Shown: one piece after another, positions 53,343 to 60,465 of the stretch
Position numbering within the stretch: position 1 is the first letter of the stretch
Layout of the letters: every line of letters starts with the position of its first letter
DNA from: Alphaproteobacteria bacterium
Lineage (GTDB): Bacteria; Pseudomonadota; Alphaproteobacteria; Micropepsales; Micropepsaceae
Reading direction: 5' to 3'
NCBI GenBank assembly: GCA_947462105.1
Contig: CANHNJ010000010.1
Location: forward strand, 1-64,000
Length of the DNA: 64,000 nucleotides
Notes under the pieces: model-generated
Told to the model about the DNA's origin: nothing
Databases searched by the model: none
The model's input: only the letters and a program-made list of their open reading frames with translations
Position numbers and translations under genes: made by a program

Positions 53343-54658
53343 AACGGATTGCGCTTGTCGGCATGGGTGTCGTGGTCGGCTTTGGTGCCGCCCTCGGCGT
53401 GATGAGCGCCAAGGGCGCCGACGATGCCAGCGCCTATCGCCAGCTCGATCTGTTTTCCGATGCCTTCGAACGCGTGCGCGCCAACTATGTGCGCCCGGTG
53501 GAAGACCGCGAACTGATCCGCGCCGCCATCCAGGGCATGGTCTCCGACCTCGATCCCCATTCCGCCTACATGGATGCCAAGGGCTATGGCGACATGCAGG
53601 TGCAGACGCGCGGCCAGTTCGGCGGCGTCGGCATCGAGGTGACGCAGGAAAACGGCCTGATCAAGGTGATCTCGCCGATCGATGGCACGCCCGCCGCGCG
53701 CGCCGGCATCAAGGGCGGCGACAAGATCGGCGCCATTGACGGCGTCTCGATCATGGGCCTGGCGATGGACGAAGCCATCGACAAGATGCGCGGTCCGGCC
53801 GGTTCGAAGATCACCCTGACCGTCATCCGCGAAGGCGAGAAGAAGCCGTTCGATGTCCAGCTCCAGCGCGCCATCGTGCAGGTCGATGCAGTCTCGTTCC
53901 GCCGCGAAGGCAATGTCGGCTATATCCGCCTGCCCGGTTTCAACCAGCAGACCGCCTCGGGCCTGGAACGCGCGGTGCGCGAGCTGAAGCGCCAGGTCGG
54001 CCCCGGCATCAAGGGTTATGTGCTCGACCTGCGCAACAATCCGGGCGGACTGCTCGACCAGGCGATCCAGGTTTCGGACGACATGCTGCCCACGGGCGAG
54101 ATCGTCTCGACGCGCGGCCGCCAGAATGACGACACCCAGCGCTATGATGCAAAGTCGGGCGACATCACCGAAGGCAAGAAGGTGGTGGTGCTGGTCAATG
54201 GCAGCAGCGCCTCGGCGTCCGAGATCGTCGCGGGCGCGCTGCAGGATCACAAGCGCGCCACGATTGTCGGCATGACCAGCTTCGGCAAGGGTTCGGTGCA
54301 GACCATCATTCCCCTGGGCCAGGGCGGCGGCGCGCTGCGCCTGACCACGGCGCGCTACTACACGCCGTCGGGTCACTCGATCCAGGCGCAGGGCATCATC
54401 CCCGACATCCAGGTGGCGCAGGGCGACGAGGCGGCGGTGCCCAAGCTGGCGCGCCAGTCCGAAGCCGATCTGCGCGGCCATCTGGCGGGCGAGCCGGTGC
54501 CCAAGCAGCGCGTCAACGCGCCGGTGGTCCGCCCCGCGCCGGGCAAGAAGTATGACGACTTCCAGCTTTCCTATGCGCTGGACCTCATCAACGGCACCAT
54601 GACGGTGGCGTCGGCCACGGAAACGCCGGCCACCACGGCCGCTGCCGCCAAGCAGTAA
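53339..54658 (+). CDS. ctpA: S41 family C-terminal processing peptidase
   Basis: A 439-residue periplasmic protease with an N-terminal signal anchor (MKRIALVGMGVVVGFGAAL). A PDZ domain (about 95-180, GGVGIEV; DKIGAIDGVSI) precedes the catalytic part with GSSASASEIVAG (Ser near 297) and SFGKGSVQT (Lys near 322). It trims envelope proteins; the envC-ctpA pair is conserved in alphaproteobacteria. The C-terminus is a Thr/Ala-rich tail. A Rho-independent terminator follows. Confidence 0.95.
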   Translation: MKRIALVGMGVVVGFGAALGVMSAKGADDASAYRQLDLFSDAFERVRANYVRPVEDRELIRAAIQGMVSDLDPHSAYMDAKGYGDMQVQTRGQFGGVGIEVTQENGLIKVISPIDGTPAARAGIKGGDKIGAIDGVSIMGLAMDEAIDKMRGPAGSKITLTVIREGEKKPFDVQLQRAIVQVDAVSFRREGNVGYIRLPGFNQQTASGLERAVRELKRQVGPGIKGYVLDLRNNPGGLLDQAIQVSDDMLPTGEIVSTRGRQNDDTQRYDAKSGDITEGKKVVVLVNGSSASASEIVAGALQDHKRATIVGMTSFGKGSVQTIIPLGQGGGALRLTTARYYTPSGHSIQAQGIIPDIQVAQGDEAAVPKLARQSEADLRGHLAGEPVPKQRVNAPVVRPAPGKKYDDFQLSYALDLINGTMTVASATETPATTAAAAKQ

Positions 54659-54677
54659 AAATCTTTTCCAGCAGGAT

Positions 54678-54710
54678 GGCCGCCCCTCACCGGGCGGCCG
54701 TTTTGCTTTT
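54678..54710 (+). terminator. Rho-independent terminator of envC-ctpA
   Basis: GGCCGCCC (54678-54685), loop CTCACC, GGGCGGCC (54692-54699), then GTTTTGCTTTT. It lies 20 nt after the ctpA stop codon. Confidence 0.9.
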
Positions 54711-54775
54711 GGGGCATTTGCACCGGGCGGCAGAGTCCCGTAACAGGGCCGCTGCCACTCCTTGGGAAAAGCACC

Positions 54776-55267
54776 GTGCGCCGTTCCGCCTGCCTTGCCG
54801 CTGTCTGTGTCCTCCTCGCCGCCATGCCGGTGCTGGCGCAGGTGCGTGGCGCCCCGGGCATCGTGGCGGTGGTGCCGCCGCCCCTGAGTTCGGTGCCGAC
54901 CAATTCCAATGGCTGCACGCCATCCAATCCCTGCGCGGTAGCGACGCCCCTGGGTGGGTTGGCCATGTCCGCGCCCGAAGCCGCGCCCCAGCCCAATCCG
55001 TCCGGCACCACCGAAACGCCAGCCGCGCCTCCTGCGGCTGGCCGCGCCGCGACGGCCCAGGCCAATTGCCCCGCACCGGGCGCGCGTGGCGGCCGTGGCC
55101 CGACAGGCCGGGGCGAGGGCCGGGGCGCTTTTGCCGGACGGGGTGATTTTGCCGGTCGCGGCGGCGAAGGCCGTGGCGCGTTCGCGGGCCGGGGCCGTGG
55201 CCTGCCGCCCAACTGCCTGCCGCAGGGCCCGGGGCGCGGAAATCCTGCCAATCCTGCCGGGCGTTAA
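54776..55267 (+). CDS. Secreted Gly/Arg-rich (RGG-type) protein
   Basis: A 163-residue exported protein: signal peptide MRRSACLAAVCVLLAAMPVLAQ, then a part with two nearby cysteines (GCTPSNPCAVATP), a Pro/Ala linker and a Gly/Arg-rich region (about 100-145) built from GRGAFAGRG and GRGDFAGRG repeats, ending LPPNCLPQGPGRGNPANPAGR. RGG repeats usually bind RNA or phase-separate in the cytoplasm; an exported version is unusual. The GTG start is uncertain but gives a good signal peptide. Family not recognised. Confidence 0.65.
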   Translation: MRRSACLAAVCVLLAAMPVLAQVRGAPGIVAVVPPPLSSVPTNSNGCTPSNPCAVATPLGGLAMSAPEAAPQPNPSGTTETPAAPPAAGRAATAQANCPAPGARGGRGPTGRGEGRGAFAGRGDFAGRGGEGRGAFAGRGRGLPPNCLPQGPGRGNPANPAGR

Positions 55268-55301
55268 CCTGTCTTAAAACACGCCGCGCTTTCATGGCGG
55301 C

Positions 55302-56347
55302 ATGACGCTCTATGGCGATCCGCAGGCTTCGGCGCCGCCCAAAGGCGTGCGCACGCTCGGCCTTGTCGGCGCGGCACTGCTCTGTGCCCTGATGGGCACG
55401 GCGGCCACCATTACGCTGTTGGGCGGCGCGGAGCAGGCTTCGGTCCGCATCCCGCTCACGCCGCCGGTGGCCCATGATCAGCCCGCGTCTGCCATTCGCG
55501 CCGAAGCGACACCCGACACGCCGACGCCCGCCGTCACGGGCATCCTGCATGCGGGCCGCGCCCTCATCGCCGATCCGGCGCTGGTCGAGAATTCGCCCCT
55601 GGGGCCCCTGCCGCGCATTGCCGATGACGGGCGCAAGCCCATGACCGCCTATGCCGCCCCTGCGGTGAGTGGAAATTGCGGATCGCCATCGTCGTGACCG
55701 GCCTGGGCCTTTCCGCCCGGGCGACACAGGCCGCCATCACCGGCCTGCCAGCCTCCGTGACGGTGGGCCTGCTGCCCTATGCGTCGGATGCGCCGTGCTG
55801 GCTGTCGGCGGCGCGCGCCGCCGGGCATGAAGTCGTGCTGCAGGTACCGATGGAGCCGTTCGATTTCCCCGACAGCGATCCCGGCCCGCACACGCTGCGC
55901 GCGGGCAGCATGAGCTCCGCCAATGCCGAGCGCCTGAACTGGGCGCTGACCCGCTTCACCGGCTATGCCGGCGTGACCAATCTTCTGGGCGACCGCTTCC
56001 TGACGGATTCCGAAGCGCTGGCCCCGGTGCTCACCACCCTGTCGCGGCGCGGCCTGTATTTCTACGATGCCGGCGGCACCTCACGTTCCGTCGTGCCCAG
56101 CGTGGCGGGCAGCCTGGGCGCGCCCTTTGCGCAAGGCGCCGCCAGCCTCGACACCATCCAGAGCGCGCTGGAAATCGACCGCCGCCTGGCCGAACTGGAA
56201 AACACCGCCCGCGCCAATGGCAGCGCAGTGGGAACCGCGTTCCTCTATCCGGTCTCCGTCGAACGCATCGCGCTGTGGGCCAAGTCGCTTCAGTCGCGGG
56301 GGTTTGTTCTCGTCCCGGTTTCAGCGATAGTCAGCGCGCCACAATAG
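55302..56347 (+). pseudogene. Divergent polysaccharide deacetylase family protein, frameshifted
   Basis: The first frame (55302-55697) has a membrane anchor (TLGLVGAALLCALMGTAATITLL), a Pro-rich linker and the family's lead-in NSPLGPLPRIADDGRKPMTAYA. It then drifts into SGNCGSPSS and stops. The second frame, joined near 55671, reads KLRIAIVVTGLGLSARATQ and continues through the whole deacetylase-like domain (YDAGGTSRSVV, GTAFLYPVSVERI) to VSAIVSAPQ. Restoring one base gives a normal protein of about 348 residues. Family members (YibQ-like) often follow envC-ctpA, as here. No slippery sequence is seen. Confidence 0.82.
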
Positions 56348-56445
56348 GCGCGGTTCTTTTGCGTCGTGGGTTCGTCGCGCGTGCTCACGTGCTATTAGCA
56401 CGCTCCGCTCGACGCTCCTGCCCACGCCACAAAATTCCTCGCGCC
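56347..56445 (+). repeat. Structured intergenic element, copy 3 of 3
   Basis: The outer helix is GGCGC/GCGCC (56347-56351 with 56441-56445). The second is TTTTGCGTCGTGGG (56357-56370) with CCCACGCCACAAAA (56421-56434), 12 of 14 paired. A short helix is GCGT (56379-56382) with ACGC (56412-56415). The inner hairpin is CGTGC/GCACG (56388-56392 with 56398-56402) around TATTA. It starts at the deacetylase stop codon and ends 17 nt before the rppH ATG, filling the spacer. Confidence 0.78.
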
Positions 56446-56462
56446 CCAATAGCGAGATAAGC

Positions 56463-56930
56463 ATGTCCGAACTTCCGTACCGTCCCTGCGTCGGCATCAT
56501 GCTGATCAATGACGAAGGCTGGGTCTTTGTCGGCAAGCGCATCGACCAGACGGTGGAAGGCTGGCAGATGCCGCAGGGCGGCATCGATGATGACGAAACG
56601 CCGCGCCAGGCCGCCCTGCGTGAATTGCGGGAAGAAACCGGCACCGACAAGGCCGAGATCATCGGCGAACTGCCTGACTGGATCGCCTATGACCTGCCCG
56701 AACATCTGGTCGGGATCGCCTTTCATGGCAAGTATCGCGGCCAGAAACAGAAATGGTTCCTGATGCGCTTCACCGGCCATGACACCGATGTCAGCCTGGG
56801 CTTCGAACCGGAATTCTCGGGCTGGAAATGGGTGCCGCTGGACCAGGTCGCGGCCTTGATCGTGCCGTTCAAGCGGCCAAGCTATGAAGCCGTGATCGAA
56901 GGATTCCGATCTCTGGTGACCTCCAGATAA
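56463..56930 (+). CDS. rppH: RNA 5'-pyrophosphohydrolase
   Basis: A 155-residue Nudix hydrolase that removes pyrophosphate from mRNA 5' ends to start decay. YRPCVGIMLIND at the start and the Nudix box GGIDDDETPRQAALRELREETG (about 38-59) are complete. rppH commonly follows ctpA and the deacetylase in alphaproteobacteria. Its 115-nt leader is almost entirely element copy 3. Confidence 0.95.
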   Translation: MSELPYRPCVGIMLINDEGWVFVGKRIDQTVEGWQMPQGGIDDDETPRQAALRELREETGTDKAEIIGELPDWIAYDLPEHLVGIAFHGKYRGQKQKWFLMRFTGHDTDVSLGFEPEFSGWKWVPLDQVAALIVPFKRPSYEAVIEGFRSLVTSR

Positions 56931-56933
56931 CGC

Positions 56934-57068
56934 GAGCCCGGCATTCCGCCGGGCGACCTTCCGCTTGGTGCCAGCTTCCTTCCCCCTTCGAAGCGAAGCA
57001 TCAGGGAAGGGGGAAGGTGGCGCAACGAAGTGTTGGCGGAGCCGACCTGAGTTGCGACGGATGGGGGT
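56934..57068 (+). repeat. Dispersed hairpin repeat, family 2, copy 2
   Basis: A ~135-nt unit homologous to 31720-31851 and in the same orientation: GAGCCCGGCATTCCGCCGGG, a long CTTCCCCCTT/AAGGGGGAAG stem, GTTGGC-GGA-GCCGAC, and GACGGATGGGGGT at the end. In the last hairpin the paired bases differ from copy 1 (GTCGCC/GGCGAC) yet still match. It starts 4 nt after the rppH stop. Confidence 0.85.
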
Positions 57069-57085
57069 TCACTAGAAAAACAGCG

Positions 57086-58165
57086 TTAGCTGTTTTTCGG
57101 AACAGCAAACTTCTTGTTGAAGTCGCTCATGAAGGATTTCAGCGTATCGACGCTGGCGATCTGCGCCGCCGCCTCGCGGAAGGCCAGGCCGTGCATCTCG
57201 ATGGGCTGTGACAGCACCGCAAACAGGCTGGCTTCGGGCGCGCCCTTCAGCTTTGGCGTCATCGCCGCGCGCATGCGCTCCAGGCCCTTTTCGTCATTGG
57301 CCAGCGAATAGGCGCCGCCGGTGCGCAGCGCCTTCATGCGGTCTTCCGGGCTGAAGGCGGGCGCGGCCATCGCCGGGATCAGCATGTCTTCCAGCTTCTG
57401 CGCCGCCACGGCCCAGTTGCCACTTTCCCAGTAGATGTCGGCGCGCAGCTGCTTGACCTCGGCACTTTCATCGACGCCGATCAGGTCCAGCGCATTGTCA
57501 TACTGCTTCAGCGCCACCAGCGCGCGCGCCTCGATCAGCAGGCGGCCATGCATGACATCGTCGGGCAGGCCGGTGATCTGCGAGTTGCGCAAGGAGACGA
57601 TGGCGTCAGCGGGCTTGCGGTTCATCAACTGCACCGCAGCCAGGCGCGTCGCGACCTGGGCCCGGGCGATGCCGTCCAGGCGCTTGTCCACCTGATAGGC
57701 CAGCAGATCACTGGCCGGGCCCAGCAGGTCCACCGCCACCAGGCGGTCGGACATGCGGCGGATCATGTCGTCGCCGTCCGTGCCGATCGGGGTGAGATCG
57801 ATATTGTCGTAGAACATGGCCAGCGACTGCACCGGCGGCAGCTTGTTGGCGCCGCCCTTCAGGTACAGGTCGGTGAAAGCGCCGCGCATGTCATCCTGCG
57901 CCGAGCGGGCATCGTTGCCGGTGAAGTTCTGCGTCGCCACCCGCAGCGTCTTCAGTTCCAGATTGTCGCCGCGCCAGCGATAGCGCAGGCGCTCCAGCGT
58001 CTCGATGGCCTGCTTGTCGCTGACGGTGCCGGCCGCCATGCCCGCCTCGGTGCGGTAATTGGCCGCCTGCGCCGCGATCTTTTCATTCGGGATTTTTCCA
58101 GCGCTGCGAATTCCGGCATCGCCGTATCGAAGCGGGCTTCCCCGGCGGCCAGGCGCGCCTTCATC
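57086..58165 (-). pseudogene. C-terminal part of a large TPR-like protein, truncated and frameshifted
   Basis: The minus strand encodes a helical-repeat C-terminus: EKIAAQAANYRTEAG, SLAMFYDNIDLTPIGTDGDD, LLAYQVDKRLDGIARAQ, EVKQLRADIYWESGNWAVAAQKLEDML and FMSDFNKKFAVPKNS. It resembles the large motility-linked TPR proteins found near flagellar genes in Rhodospirillales and Caulobacterales. About 70 nt before the breakpoint, SELARLMKARLAAGEARFDTAMPEFAALEK is in another frame; a sixth A in the run of five T at 58092-58096 would join both frames. The N-terminal several hundred residues are missing because the sequence switches to flgH on the other strand at about 58165. Confidence 0.75.
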
Positions 58166-58582
58166 AGCCGCGCCAATTCCGACAGCGCCAACCTGTCCAA
58201 CTTCTTCGGCCTGGAAACCATGCTGCCCACCGGCATGACGCCCGGCAGCCTGGTCGATATCGGCTCGGATTCCTCCAACGCCGGCAATGGTTCGATCAAC
58301 CGCTCGGAATCGATCAACCTGATGCTTGCCGCCCTGGTGGCGCAGGTGCTGCCCAACGGCAATTTCGTCATCGATGGTCACCAGCAGGTGCGGGTGAACA
58401 ACGAATTGCGAGATCTCAAGGTGACGGGCATCGTCCGCGCCGAAGACATCACCCAGGACAACACGGTCAGCCTGGCCCAGATCGCCGAAGCCCGCATCTC
58501 GTATGGTGGCACCGGCACGGTCAGCGATGTGCAGCAGCCCAGGTATGGTTCGCAGCTCTACGACATCATCATGCCCTGGTAA
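58166..58582 (+). pseudogene. flgH: Flagellar L-ring protein FlgH, C-terminal fragment
   Basis: The + strand reads SRANSDSANLSNFFGLE, then ESINLMLAALVAQVLPNGNFVIDGHQQVRVNNELRDLKVTGIVRAEDI and finally SQLYDIIMPW with a stop. That is the C-terminal half of FlgH, which forms the outer-membrane L ring. The lipoprotein N-terminus is missing: upstream of about 58165 lies the reverse strand of another truncated gene. No start codon or promoter for it is visible. A bidirectional terminator follows, then the convergent dksA. Confidence 0.85.
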
Positions 58583-58653
58583 GTTTCCCCCATCCGTTGA
58601 GACAAGAAATTCTTGATGTCCTGGCAAAACGCCGGGGACGCCCATCAAGCAAA

Positions 58654-58681
58654 AAAGCCCGGCTCGCATGAGCCGGGCTTT
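58654..58681. terminator. Bidirectional Rho-independent terminator (flgH fragment / dksA)
   Basis: AAAGCCCGGCTC (58654-58665), loop GCAT, GAGCCGGGCTTT (58670-58681), flanked by A-run on the left and TATCTTT on the right. It lies between convergent flgH' and dksA. Confidence 0.9.
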
Positions 58682-58703
58682 ATCTTTGCGTGCAAGACGA
58701 AGA

Positions 58704-59120
58704 CTAGTCGTCCCTGTAAATTTTTTCGCGCCGTTCATGGCGCTCTTGCGCTTCAATCGACAGGGTGGCGATCGGGCGGGCATCCAGCCGCTTCAGGCTG
58801 ATCGGCTCGCCGGTCTCTTCGCAGAAACCGTAGGAGCCATCTTCGATCCGGCGCAGCGCCGCGTCGATCTTGGCGATCAGCTTGCGCTGGCGGTCGCGGG
58901 TGCGCAGTTCGAGCTGGCGCTCGGCCTCGGTCGAGGCGCGGTCAGCCAGGTCGGCATGCGGCACGGTCTCGGCCTGCAGATTCTGGATGGTCTCGCGGCT
59001 TTCTTTCAGGATCTCGTCCTTCATGCCATTGAGCTTGCGGCGGAAATATTCCCGCTGCTTCTCATTCATGAACGGCTCGGATTCCGAGGGCCGGTATTCG
59101 GGAGAAATCTGGACTGCCAT
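58704..59120 (-). CDS. dksA: RNA polymerase-binding regulator DksA
   Basis: A 138-residue protein. YFRRKLNGMKDEILKESRETIQNLQ begins the coiled coil that enters the RNA polymerase secondary channel, and GSYGFCEETGEPISLKRLDARPIATLSIEAQERHE is the C-terminal zinc-finger region, in the reduced-cysteine form common in alphaproteobacteria. With ppGpp it adjusts rRNA and amino-acid promoters. dksA next to flagellar genes is the alphaproteobacterial pattern. Confidence 0.95.
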   Translation of the reverse strand: MAVQISPEYRPSESEPFMNEKQREYFRRKLNGMKDEILKESRETIQNLQAETVPHADLADRASTEAERQLELRTRDRQRKLIAKIDAALRRIEDGSYGFCEETGEPISLKRLDARPIATLSIEAQERHERREKIYRDD

Positions 59121-59296
59121 GCATATCCCTTCGACAAGTCGAATCGCGCCAGCAGGTTGATTTTAGTGCCGCGCGGGCCGGGGTTATATGGCGGCCTACC
59201 GGCCCGAAGCAATCGCTATCCTGCGACGGGATGAACCATGCCCAGAAAAGAGGCGGTTCAGGGCCGGAACGGTACAGAAACGACCGGAATCCGGGA

Positions 59297-59701
59297 CTAT
59301 TTCGCGTCCGCGATATAGGGCTTGTAGCTCTTCTCTTCCACCAGGCCGGAGCTCAGCACGCGGTTGAGATCGCGCTTCAGCGCTGCCCGGCGGTCATTGG
59401 TGACATAGACTGCGCGGGCCAGTTCTATGAAGCGGGCATCGAATTGCTGGGCGGCTTCCTTGTCGCGGATATGGTCCTCGATCTCCCACAGGGCCTCGTT
59501 GACGGCTTTCAGCGCTGCCGTCAGCGCCGTCACTTCTTCGCTCTGGCGCGCGGGCGCCGCGATCTGCGCCAGAAGCGTCAGTTCCGTGACGACGTTGGCG
59601 CGCTTGGCGGCGTCGGTCAGGCGCTCGGCCTTGATCTCGAGGATGGTGATCTTGTCGATCAGCTCACCCCAGGAGACCGGGGTCATCGGCGTGGAGGTCA
59701 T
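59297..59701 (-). CDS. DUF6165 family protein
   Basis: A 134-residue helical protein, MTSTPMTPVSWGELIDKITILEIKAERL... with a conserved WEIEDHIRDKEAAQQFD centre and a YVTNDRRAALKRDLNRVL end. DUF6165 genes tend to accompany the TPR/glycosyltransferase proteins of the type now broken at 47424-48120, suggesting a shared surface or flagellin modification role, which is inference. The ATG at 59701 has AGGA about 9 nt upstream; ATG 59686 is an alternative. Confidence 0.82.
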   Translation of the reverse strand: MTSTPMTPVSWGELIDKITILEIKAERLTDAAKRANVVTELTLLAQIAAPARQSEEVTALTAALKAVNEALWEIEDHIRDKEAAQQFDARFIELARAVYVTNDRRAALKRDLNRVLSSGLVEEKSYKPYIADAK

Positions 59702-59776
59702 GGGCAAGCGATCCTGTGGCAGAAGCGCGGTGGCAACTGGGTCCCCCGGACAAGCCGGGGGACACCATTCGCACAA

Positions 59777-59807
59777 ACGGCTTAGGTCCGAAAAGGACCT
59801 AAGCCGT
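59777..59807 (-). terminator. Terminator of the initiator tRNA gene
   Basis: ACGGCTTAGGTCC (59777-59789) pairs perfectly with GGACCTAAGCCGT (59795-59807) around a 5-base loop, followed on the minus strand by TTTG. It begins 11 nt after the tRNA 3' end. Confidence 0.8.
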
Positions 59808-59817
59808 GTGCTTATGG

Positions 59818-59894
<77 letters not shown>

Positions 59895-60054
59895 TCATAT
59901 CTTGGGTATGATCCAAGGCGCGCGGGTATAGGCCAGCGCAGGCCCCCTGTCCACCCCTGTCATCAGCGCGCAAAAATCCAGCTTTCCCGCGGCTTTACAG
60001 CGCCTTAAGGCGTCCCTGCTAGGGTGTTGCCTGCATTTCGACGGAACCAGGCCC

Positions 60055-60360
60055 ATGGCCCCTGCCAAAACCCTGCTGACGGCAGCGCTGCTGCTGGCGA
60101 CGGCCCCTGCCTTTGCTGAAACGGTGGTGGCCCAGAAGGGCCGCGCCTTTCGTCCGGCCGAAATCAGCGTGTCGCGAGGCGAAACTGTCATCTTCACCAA
60201 CGAGGACAGCTACATTCACCAGGTCTATGTCCCCGGCATGTTCGAATCCGCCGAGAAGGCGCCGGGCGAGAATTATTACCAGCCCTTTACCATCAGCGGC
60301 ACTTTCCAGGTTCGCTGCCGCATTCATCCTACGATGAAGCTGACGGTCAGGGTGCGCTAG
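60055..60360 (+). CDS. Cupredoxin-like periplasmic blue copper protein
   Basis: A 101-residue exported protein with signal peptide MAPAKTLLTAALLLATAPAFA. The type 1 copper ligands are visible: His in SYIHQVYVP, Cys and His in VRCRIHPTM, and Met at the end of that motif. It is the amicyanin/plastocyanin-like form with a short loop, a likely small electron carrier. No partner oxidase is adjacent. Confidence 0.9.
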   Translation: MAPAKTLLTAALLLATAPAFAETVVAQKGRAFRPAEISVSRGETVIFTNEDSYIHQVYVPGMFESAEKAPGENYYQPFTISGTFQVRCRIHPTMKLTVRVR

Positions 60361-60465
60361 CGCGGAAATCCACCACCTTTTCAATATCCGGGCGTCAGCC
60401 TTAAGCCGTCCTAAACCCTGTATACGACATGATGAAGCGCCAGCAGGGGACAGGCTGAACGCGCG

